From positions 24,389,419-24,453,418 of the forward strand of contig OZ020486.1 in the NCBI GenBank assembly GCA_963971405.1: a DNA stretch of 64,000 nt, read 5' to 3'. The translations under genes were made by a program, and so were the position numbers. Each line of letters begins with the position of its first letter. Within the stretch, counting starts at the first letter, position 1. Below are positions 56,501 through 64,000 of this stretch, piece after piece. The notes under the pieces were generated by a model. That model was not told the origin of the DNA. It ran no database searches and saw only the letters and a list, made by a program, of their open reading frames with translations. The DNA is from Psococerastis gibbosa (Eukaryota > Arthropoda > Insecta > Psocodea > Psocidae).

Positions 56501-59500
56501 TTTCCTAGTTCAGTGTAAGAGAGGGCTTATAGCCCTAACTCCGCTAGGTTGGCTTAGTAATAGAACAAAAAAGTCGATATTTATTTTATTTTAATTTGGA
56601 AAACACTATACAGACTGCGAAAAGTTATCGCCATACTTAGATAGTATACGATTCAACGATCTGAGAATAGCTTACTTATTAAAGAACCGGTGCGATGGAA
56701 CCCGTACATGTTTTCCTATTTATAAATTAGTATAGGTACCGTAATAGTTCCACGGTGAATAATTGTCCGGAGTTAAATATCGGCTGCCTATAGACTTTCC
56801 CTATCCTAGCGCAGGGCAATAATACTGTATAATAATAATAATAATAATAAAGTCTTTATATCTTACACCTTTGAACTGTACATAACAACGATATAGTTTG
56901 ATTGAAATATAATTTTATAAACTACATTCATACAGAATATCAGTCATACCTTTCATTGAAGATAACAGACATACTAATTCACATTCGTTACTATCTACAT
57001 TCACACACACATTTTCTCACACATTCACACGCAGCCTTGTCTTGATTAACCTATAATACTACACAAAAATAATGTTATGGTATGCAATGCATTGGGGATC
57101 GGATTATCAATAATATCTTCAAAAAATAATTGTTCCTTCAAAACCAAAACCTTGTTTTTGAAAGCATACTGTTCTGTTTTGTTATTCCTTTTTTGCCACC
57201 TAAAACAAGGCCTGAAGTTACAATGAATTAATGGCTTGATTATTAATCGTGATTTTTTTACGCCCTGAACCAAACTATCAAGGGGGATGCGACCGAGAGG
57301 ATTTTAATTAAATTAATAAGTACTACAATTATATGCATTTAACAGAAATCGTCGGACCCGTTTTTGAGAAAAAAATTTCAGTCGTTTATGGGGGTTTTTG
57401 GGGTGGAAAACTCCCCAAAATGAAGTTATCCAAAAAATACCCATAAATGCCGAATTTCATCAAATTCTATCGTGTAGTTTGATGATTGGTCCCAAATCGA
57501 GTTGCTGTACGATAGACCAGCAGACAGATATTTCGTAAAAAAACAAAAAACACTTTTTTCGGTTCCTGGGACCTCAAAACGTGTAAATCTCGAAATCGAT
57601 TACCTCGACCATCACAAAGCTTTCCCTATAGGTACTATCGTATAAATAGGAAAGATATACAGTATTTATTTTATTCTGACATTGAAAACAGAACGAACAT
57701 GATATTGAGCGGTGTAGGTGGAGTATCAACGAAGGTCAAGGTCACGTCTGCCTTGTTGTGTCACTGTTACAGGCTGTCGTAGGTACAGTATAGGTACTTT
57801 AATTGACCGTGCCCATCTTCAATGAGACCGTAGGTGGTTATTTTAGGATTCAGATTCACCTACCATCATGTTAAATATAGCGTATTACGATATGGCCTGT
57901 CTTCTCATACTAAGTATATGTTGTAAACAGTAATTATCGACGTTGCTGAGCAAAATTTACCATAAGGGCAAAAAATGGCTGGTTATTAAAATTACTGCAT
58001 TTTTAAGCCTAACTACAGTCGGCTACACTGTAAAATTAGAAACAGGGAGTGGGGTAAGCCCCTAAACAGGGATCCCTGGACACAGCCTTAAACCTACCAA
58101 TCATGGGATTCAAAAAAGGTAATGGCAACTAGAGAAATTTACTGTAATAAATTCCAGTTCAATAAATAATATTCGGTTTAAACGCCTAATTTCTGATTCT
58201 AGGTGTTCATCAGGCTGAAGGCAATGGTTCCTGATTACAGAGAAAAAATTGTTGCCATCAATGGAGATTGCTCCAAATTGAGAATGGGGCTCTCAGATGA
58301 GGACTATCGCATGCTAAATGATACGGTAACACACGTATTCCACGGTGCAGCCACCGTGCGCTTCGACGAAAAGTTACGGGACGCCACCGAAATCAATGTC
58401 CGAGGAGTGCAGGAAATTCTCCACTTCTGTCATAAATGCAAGCACCTTAAGGTATAATGGTTATTGGTGTAGATCTTTAGGATGATTATTTAACTTATCA
58501 GGGAAGGAAAGTTGAAATGAATACACCCTTCGTCAGTGGCCCTACCTAGACTTGCTACTGAGCCTCTGAGCTATAATCTTCGAATTCTACGTACTTGACG
58601 AGCTTCTCTGAAGTTCAAGACCACAGCCATGACCGTGCCCAGGGGGGTGGTCCAAGGGGTCTGGACCCCCCATCGAAATAAAAGGGCTTTACACAAATTT
58701 AAATTTAATTTTATATTTTAGGGATAGGGATACAATTTACCATTTTATGTAAACATTAATTGTTTGAAGAATTGGAAGAAATTTATTTGAGTTTGAACAC
58801 TGGATAGAATGGGCTCTCATTAATAAATTACATAAACTAATTTTTAGGCCCCCCCCCCCCCCGAAATCAAAACCTGGGAACAGCCTTGACCACAGCTGTT
58901 GCGAAATGTTTGGAATTACGCTTTCACGACCATAGCTTATTAGTTCTGATTCTCCCGCTCCATCATATAGCATACTTGCATAATCATAAATGTGCTGAAA
59001 ATGAAATGAAATATAATAATTATATGTATGTTTCCCCTAGCCCTAGTAGTTAGAATATACAGTATATATGGCCAGAAATGTGCTACGACAAAAATAAAAA
59101 TTATAATAGGCATACAATTACAATTTTTATTTCTAATTCTTATTTATATAGACTATTTTCTTCCTGCGGGCAATTTTTTTAAACCTGAACCTGGGACTAA
59201 AAATGTAAACAAGATAATTTTACAATAGAAAGTGCTATTCAAAATTGGTTTAATTACATTTTTAACGCCAAGAATATGTTAATTCTAAGCAGCCCACTGC
59301 GGACTTTTCTAGTGGACAGCAGTCTCCTCAATATTGCTGTTATTGGTTCGAGTCCTACACTTGCTACATTTTCTGGCCATGCTTCGGAGGGCATGTAAAG
59401 CAGACGGTCCCGGGCCTTTCTAGTTGAGTGTAAGAGAGGGCTTTATAACTCTAACTCCGCTAGGTTGGCTTAGTAATAGAACGAAAAAGTCCTTATTTAT

Positions 59501-62500
59501 TTATTTTATTATCTATTTATTGCATTTTCAACTCAATGCCGATTTTCTATGGGTATCCCTTCTTCTGAGATCATAATCTCAGCGATTGGTTGGTATAGGG
59601 TATAACTCAAACTTTAATTCAAGAAGATAAAATAAATATATTTACAACTGGAGGTACGTACTGTAGCAAAATCTGTGTGGGCCTAGTTACGGGGGTGGGA
59701 ACTTAGTCCACTATAGCAGTTCGCAACAAAGCAACGGCTTGATAAGTTTATTAGAACCACATTAAGTTACGGTTTTGGGCTATATGGGCTTACGCTTAGG
59801 CGGGGTTTCCACCGACCGACTAGGGCTAAATACAAATACGTTGCCGTGGTAACTGACATTAAAGACTTAGGCAGGGTTTCCACCGATTTCCACCATTGCA
59901 GAATGCAAATGACATTGACGGAAATGTTTGTTTTACTCTATGGCATAGTTAAAATTGATCAATGATCATAGAGTAACATCACAAACAAACTAACTAAAAT
60001 TAAAAAATGGCGTCATGGGATATGTTATTTACAAACATTTTAATAGATTTCTATAAAAAGAAAAACAAACATTTCCGTCAATGTCATTTGCATTCTGCAA
60101 TGCGAGGTCGATGGAAACCCCACCTAAGTCTTGAATGTCTGTTACCACGTCACCGTATTTGTATTTAGCCCTAGCCGGTCGGTGGAATCCGCGCCTTATC
60201 GCCGTCAATGATGTACTGTCGGAAATTTATTTATTTTATCTTAAATGTATTTGTCAAATTTCTGGTCAATACACAATTATTTATTATTATTATTATGAAT
60301 CAGTTTTAACAGAGATATTGAACAAATTGCCGCTTAAACTAAAAGAACAACTGTTATATTATATTATTATAATTGAACAAAATAGGGAAAATAAAGAAAG
60401 AAAGAAAATATACTTCATTTCAAATACGGGCTAACTATTAGCCACTTTAAGAGGGATCTCATTCATTTGCCAGAAGGCTAGAATGGGTACTCTATAATGG
60501 TTTATTATAATTAATTACTAATTAAATTTTATATCTTGCAGTGCCACTGCTCTAAGATCGCTCGATAAGCGGAAGCTTGAGCGTGATAATTATACTTATA
60601 AGAATTTTTTTCAATATATGCACCTTGTCCGGGGTTACTGCCTACTGCAGCTCCTACAGCCTGATCGGGGCGTTTATAATACCGGTATTTATTTAATCCA
60701 CTGGTAAACAAGATAATTTTATAATGGAAAGTGCTATTCAAAATTTGTTTGTTTACAGTTATAATCCTAGGGTATTTATTTAACCCTGGTATTATAAACG
60801 CCTCGATCAGACTGCTGCAGCCTGATCGAGGCGATTATAATACCAGGGTTAAATAAATACCCTAGGATTATAACTGTAAACAAACAAATTTTGAATAGCA
60901 CTTTCCATTATAAAATTATCTTGTTTACATTTTTATTACCAGAGGATTAAATAAATACCGGCATTATAATCGCCTCGATGAGGCTGCTGATCGAGGCAAT
61001 TATAATACCGGGGTTAAATAAATACCCTAGGATTATAACTGTAAACAAACAAATTTTGAATAGCACTTTCCATTATAAAATTATCTTGTTTACATTTTTA
61101 ATACCAGGGGATTAAATAAATACCGGCATTATAATCGCCTCGATGAGGCTGCTGATCGAGGCAATTATAATACCGGGGTTAAATAAATACCCTAGGATTA
61201 TAACTGTAAACAAACAAATTTTGAATAGCACTTTCCATTATAAAATTATCTTGTTTACATTTTTAATACCAGGGGATTAAATAAATACCGGTATCATAAT
61301 CGCCTCGATCAGGCTGCTGGTCATGGGAAAAAGTGAAAGTGAAGTGATCATATTTTATTGCATGTTTCAGAGTGTAGTTCACGTATCAACAGCATATGCT
61401 AACTCTACTATAACCAGAAAACAAGTAGATGAGAAATTCTATCCACCCGCATGTGACTACAAATCGCTGATTCAGCTGGTTGACATGGAAGACGAAGGGA
61501 CATTAACAAAAATGACTCCTGGTATGATCAAACCTTGGCCGAATACTTATGCATTTACCAAGCAAATCGCAGAGGATGTGGTTCGATTGGAAGCAGGAGA
61601 CTTGCCGCTATGCGTGTTTCGACCGGCTATTGGTACGTGAAAGAGGGAAATGTTTTTATTTTTTATTTTTATTTTAAATAATTGACTAAATTTCTTCTGA
61701 CTTCTGACAGGTTGTGCACATGTGCATGAACATAGCCAGAGTGAATCAAAGCTGGAAATAAGCAATTAACTGGTGTTCAAACTTCAAATGGAATAGCCTA
61801 ATGTTGATCAAAAGTATAATAAAATAATAGTTGTATTATATTAACATTTTCAAATTGAAACCTCAAGTTAAAAAATAATAATAATAAGAATGGATTTGAT
61901 ACCGTGACCTAATCTAATCTGGTAGTATAGGCATATTTTGTGTAGCTATAATAAACGTGTTTCAAATTAACTGTAAACGTAGTGTAGCGCTAATATTTCG
62001 ATTTCAGTTATAGCATCGTACCAAGAGCCAGTGAGAGCCTATTGTGACAATATCTACGGGCCAACTGGCGTAATATTCGGTGTTGGAATGGGTGTGCTGC
62101 GTGTATTACACTGTAACACAGAGTTAGTAGCCAATTTAGTTCCAGTAGATAGCGCTGTCAATGGTGTCATAGCTGCAGCATGGAGGACAGGTCAAGAATA
62201 TAGCAAGAAGTAAGTGAACACTATACGGTATGCCCTACACTCTACAGCAGCGGTTCCCAAACTGTGGTCCATGAACCACCGGTGGTCCACAGACATATTA
62301 TATCAGGTGGTCAACGCAGCAAAGTAAGAAATAAGAAAATAAAACAGCTGAGTTATTGGAAATTAGTAGTAAAATACAGTAAGTCTTGGCACTGAACTAT
62401 AAAATCTAACCGATATTAGTCCCAAACATTTAACCAAAATTAGCTTGTAGGCTAATTGTAGGCACAAACTAGCCTACTTGATCTTGGTCTTAGAATTTGA

Positions 62501-63704
62501 CGATTTTCCTGTTACAGCCATGGTGGTTCACGGAAAATCATAAAATAATCTAGTGGTCCACGGAAAAAAAATGTTTGGGCACCCCTGCTCTTATGAAATT
62601 TAAAACTTTGGGACACCAATTTTTCTGCCCCTCACTATCAGCAAACCAGCCAGCATCCTATTGCAAATTTTGACGACCCTTCCTGCCTCCCCACAACTCT
62701 ACCGTGTGCAGTTTAGTATATTATTTTATTTTAATTTGCAGAAAAGGTAAAGAAATAAAAATCTATAACTATGTTTCATCGGAAAGGAACCCAATGACTT
62801 GGGGTGACCTAACTACCTGGGCTATGAAGTACGGAATGAGTTGGTTTACTATACTGTCCATCTGGTACCCAATCCTTCTGCTACCCAAGAACCGAAAAGT
62901 TGCGTTGGTGTTAGCGTTTCTACTTCACACTGTTCCAGCCTATTTAATTGATGGGTTTCTCTACATTACTGGACAAGAAACTAAGTAAGTTAGCCTATAC
63001 AACTTTCAAAAGGCAAAATTTAAAGAAAAAAAAAGACACAGATAGTATTGTTCTCATAATTATATTACATAGCGTACACTATAAATTATGCCAATAGAAT
63101 ACTAACTTAGGCACACCTGCAGCAGCTGTATATATTATATAGCCTGTATGCTCCTTATTTTGAGGTTATAACCAAGATATCTATCCTGTAACTGTCTATA
63201 TAAGATATTGTTTAGTCTAAGAAAGGTGACATTTATAGGTGGAATTCATTAATTATAATTTTTTAAGCCTCTATAGGTACCTATAATAAGTACCATGTTG
63301 TTACAGCGGTTGTTATAATTAATATAACATATAAAATAAATAGCCCAGAGTAAAGAGTCCATAATATATTGTATATGCTGTATTTATATAAAGTTATTAT
63401 ATTATGAGAAGGCACCGTATTAAAAACCATACCGTATTCATTTTAGGCTCGTCAAAGGGTACAAAAAAATAAACAAATTCTGTGATGTAATTGGATATTT
63501 CTGTATTAACACGTGGAAATTCACCGACAAAAACATAGCTGACACGTGGAACATGCTATGCGCCAAAGACAAAGAAATTTTTCCTTTCGATATAGCCGAC
63601 GTGAACTGGGATTTCTATAACCATGGGCACCTCCTTGGTCTGAGGTGGTACATTGCAAAAGATCCGATCGATACAATACCAGCAGGAAGGGTCAAACGGA
63701 GAAG
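53535..63704 (+). CDS. fatty acyl-CoA reductase (alcohol-forming), 3' end beyond the window
   Basis: Reduces long-chain acyl-CoA to fatty alcohol with NADPH; in insects FARs serve wax, pheromone or ether lipid synthesis, in ER or peroxisome membranes. Eight coding exons join in phase: 53535-53597, 55713-55899, 56041-56180, 58203-58451, 61371-61632, 62008-62209, 62742-62984, 63447-63704, giving 534 codons plus two bases. The NAD-binding motif TGATGFMG is at aa 83-90 and the catalytic YAFTK (YxxxK) at 273-277. TQVEARYH-like features are absent; instead the usual family order is seen: VFHGAATVRFDE, INVRGVQE, HVSTAYAN, EPVRAYCDNIYGPTG, NLVPVDSAVNG. Exon 7 has the hydrophobic segment WYPILLLPKN, with VLAFLLHTVPAYLIDG after it; exon 8 is the C-terminal FAR_C domain (TWKFTDKNIADTWNML, FPFDIADVNWDFY). 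Family members are usually about 500-540 aa and end in a membrane anchor. The ATG at 53535 is chosen as the first in-frame Met of exon 1; 53541 is equally possible. Which FAR paralogue this is cannot be told. Confidence 0.9.
53652..55495. mobile_element. 1.84-kb hAT-type element in FAR intron 1, filled with nested repeats
   Basis: Left end CAGTGGTCGTCAAC, right end GTTGACGACCACTG, with flanks GGCTAGTC and GGCGCTAGTC as a damaged 8-bp duplication. The interior is mostly R-family copies. Confidence 0.75.
53826..55345. repeat. interspersed repeat family R, several copies in both orientations
   Basis: Minus copy near 53826-54180, plus copies near 54183-54470 and 54480-54800, and a minus copy near 54800-55345. 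They carry a 21-base G run at about 54297-54317, an A run near 54431-54452 and CAGA/CCGA microsatellites. Confidence 0.6.
55713..55899 (+). CDS. FAR coding exon 2
   Basis: Acceptor TTTTTAG. Encodes HTILAAKEEPKRKF through QEFYSGGHILIT; donor GTACGT. Confidence 0.88.
56041..56180 (+). CDS. FAR coding exon 3
   Basis: GATGFMGKLLLEKLL through FDQLFKDD; acceptor TTTCTTTCAG, donor GTAAGT. Confidence 0.93.
56416..56572 (+). repeat. tRNA-derived SINE copy
   Basis: B box GGTTCGAGTCC, then ACTTGCTATATTTTCTGGCC and CTCCGCTAGGTTGGCTTAGT. The A-box end is degraded. Confidence 0.8.
56820..56935 (+). repeat. AAT-tailed retroelement end
   Basis: AATAATAATAATAATAAAGTC followed by sequence similar to 240-330. 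Confidence 0.5.
57040..57660 (+). repeat. interspersed repeat family R copy
   Basis: Block order as in 38170-39112, more diverged: CTATCAAGGGGGATGCGACC, CAGACAGATATTTCGTAAAA and ACCATCACAAAGCTTTCC. In FAR intron 3. Confidence 0.6.
58203..58451 (+). CDS. FAR coding exon 4
   Basis: 83 codons, phase 0: VFIRLKAMVPDYREKI through HFCHKCKHLK. Confidence 0.93.
58628..58888. mobile_element. 261-bp hAT-type MITE
   Basis: Starts CATGACCGTGCCCAGG, ends CCTGGGAACAGCCTTG; perfect 8-bp duplication ACCACAGC (58620-58627, 58889-58896). Carries a C run. Confidence 0.85.
59184..59270 (+). repeat. relic of the CAGCCTGATCG palindromic element
   Basis: Retains the central TGTAAACAAGATAATTTTAC and AAAGTGCTATTCAAAATTGG without the termini. 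Confidence 0.7.
59338..59500 (+). repeat. tRNA-derived SINE copy
   Basis: B box GGTTCGAGTCC and the full downstream body; the A-box part is missing. Confidence 0.8.
59799..60195. mobile_element. 397-bp long-TIR MITE (TTA family)
   Basis: Termini GGCGGGGTTTCCACCGACCG and GGTGGAATCCGCGCC; TTA on both sides (59796-59798, 60196-60198). The same family as 28132-28510. In FAR intron 4. Confidence 0.85.
60540..60656 (+). repeat. interspersed repeat fragment before the palindromic array
   Basis: Matches 27107-27222. Confidence 0.6.
60657..61316. repeat. array of four palindromic MITE copies
   Basis: Copies at 60657-60814, 60818-60986, 60990-61151 and 61155-61316, each about 160 bp, separated by CTG. 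The first is in the opposite orientation to the other three; the third and fourth are nearly identical. Each has termini of the type CAGCCTGATCGAGGCG and GATTATAATACCGG and a shared centre. Confidence 0.9.
61371..61632 (+). CDS. FAR coding exon 5 (catalytic YxxxK)
   Basis: SVVHVSTAYANSTITRKQV through NTYAFTKQIAED and CVFRPAIG. Its acceptor lies only about 50 bp after the palindromic array at 60657-61316. Confidence 0.93.
62008..62209 (+). CDS. FAR coding exon 6
   Basis: VIASYQEPVRAYCDNIYGPT through LVPVDSAVNGVIAAAW; donor GTAAGT. Confidence 0.92.
62248..62587. mobile_element. 340-bp hAT-type element in FAR intron 6
   Basis: Left TIR CAGCGGTTCCCAAACTG, right TIR ATGTTTGGGCACCCCTG. Flanks CTCTACAG and CTCTTATG agree in 5 of 8 bases. 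Confidence 0.7.
62742..62984 (+). CDS. FAR coding exon 7 (hydrophobic)
   Basis: KGKEIKIYNYVSSERNPMTW through GFLYITGQET; donor GTAAGT. Confidence 0.9.
63447..63704 (+). CDS. FAR coding exon 8 (FAR_C domain)
   Basis: LVKGYKKINKFCDVIGYF through TIPAGRVKRR; donor GTATGT. Read-through into the intron would end after YCIFRAYWLK at 63768. Confidence 0.88.
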
Positions 63705-64000
63705 GTATGTTGGCCTAGGCCCAGTTGTATTTTTATATTGTATTTTCAGGGCGTATTGGTTAAAATGAATTAAATTTTGAATTGACTAGAGTGGGGAGGG
63801 ATGTATTGGCATGGAAGTGTGCGATTCAGAATTGAAGATATGTGTATAGATACTGATGTAATTGACTTGAAGGTGTTTTCAAACTTCTGATAAGCCATTT
63901 AGAGATTTTTCCGTTATGATACATACTGTATGTGTACAGGTAATGCTTTTACGCCTACAGTATACATGGCTACTACTATGGCTATTATATACAACAGAAA
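63705..64000 (+). other. start of the last visible FAR intron
   Basis: No convincing next exon. Acceptor-like CCTACAG near 63959 would continue the frame to the window edge, but the peptide (SIHGYYYGYYIQQK) does not look like an FAR C-terminus. Confidence 0.3.

Noticed and set aside
60657-61316. CRISPR-like or centromeric satellite array
   Set aside because: Eukaryotic context, no unique spacers, and the units are palindromic transposon copies in two orientations.
1-64000. A multi-gene biosynthetic or defence cluster
   Set aside because: The recognised genes act in unrelated processes and lie on both strands at large distances; nothing suggests shared regulation.

Overview
The window is nuclear DNA of an animal, most likely an arthropod. 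The genes are split by many GT-AG introns, and one of them is a ninaA-type membrane-anchored cyclophilin, a family best known from insect photoreceptors. The sequence is AT-rich and crowded with LINE, SINE, hAT, mariner, Ty3/gypsy and hairpin MITE insertions. I cannot name the species from the sequence alone. Layout, left to right. (1) 1-1.5 kb, + strand: the last two coding exons of DNA polymerase eta, with a UBZ ubiquitin-binding zinc finger and a C-terminal PCNA-binding PIP box. (2) 2.1-3.4 kb: a broken mariner-type transposon. (3) 4.9-20.0 kb, - strand: a complete mitochondrial FAD-dependent glycerol-3-phosphate dehydrogenase gene (GPD2 type) with 11 constitutive coding exons (730 codons) plus one apparent alternative exon that replaces the second EF-hand. 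One of its introns holds a young, intact Ty3/gypsy-like LTR retrotransposon in antisense; other introns hold LINE and exon-like repeats. (4) 20-25 kb: the 5' side shared by GPD2 and the next gene, with repeats but no recognised gene. (5) 25.1-30.3 kb, + strand: a complete five-exon ninaA-like cyclophilin (242 aa) with signal peptide, PPIase domain and C-terminal transmembrane anchor. (6) 30.3-44.8 kb: gene-poor, dense in transposons. (7) 44.8-46.0 kb, - strand: exons of a small putative secreted protein. (8) 46-50 kb: nested LINE remains and a captured fragment of a DDX5/Rm62-type RNA helicase gene inside a repeat. (9) 50.9-64 kb, + strand: a fatty acyl-CoA reductase gene with eight coding exons visible, its end probably beyond the window. 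A diverged tandem repeat, split by a 1.9-kb hAT insertion, lies just upstream of its first coding exon. The genes belong to separate pathways (translesion synthesis, the mitochondrial glycerophosphate shuttle, folding in the secretory pathway, fatty alcohol or ether lipid synthesis), and I see no sign that they work as one unit. The clearest new observations are the pair of alternative EF-hand exons in GPD2, a family of hairpin MITEs with TTA/TAA duplications and a shared ATTCCACC-like terminus, a second palindromic family (terminus CAGCCTGATCGAGGCG) that forms a four-copy array next to an FAR exon, and the capture of a helicase gene fragment by an interspersed repeat. All splice sites were placed by eye from GT-AG signals, reading phase and remembered family alignments; no search was run.
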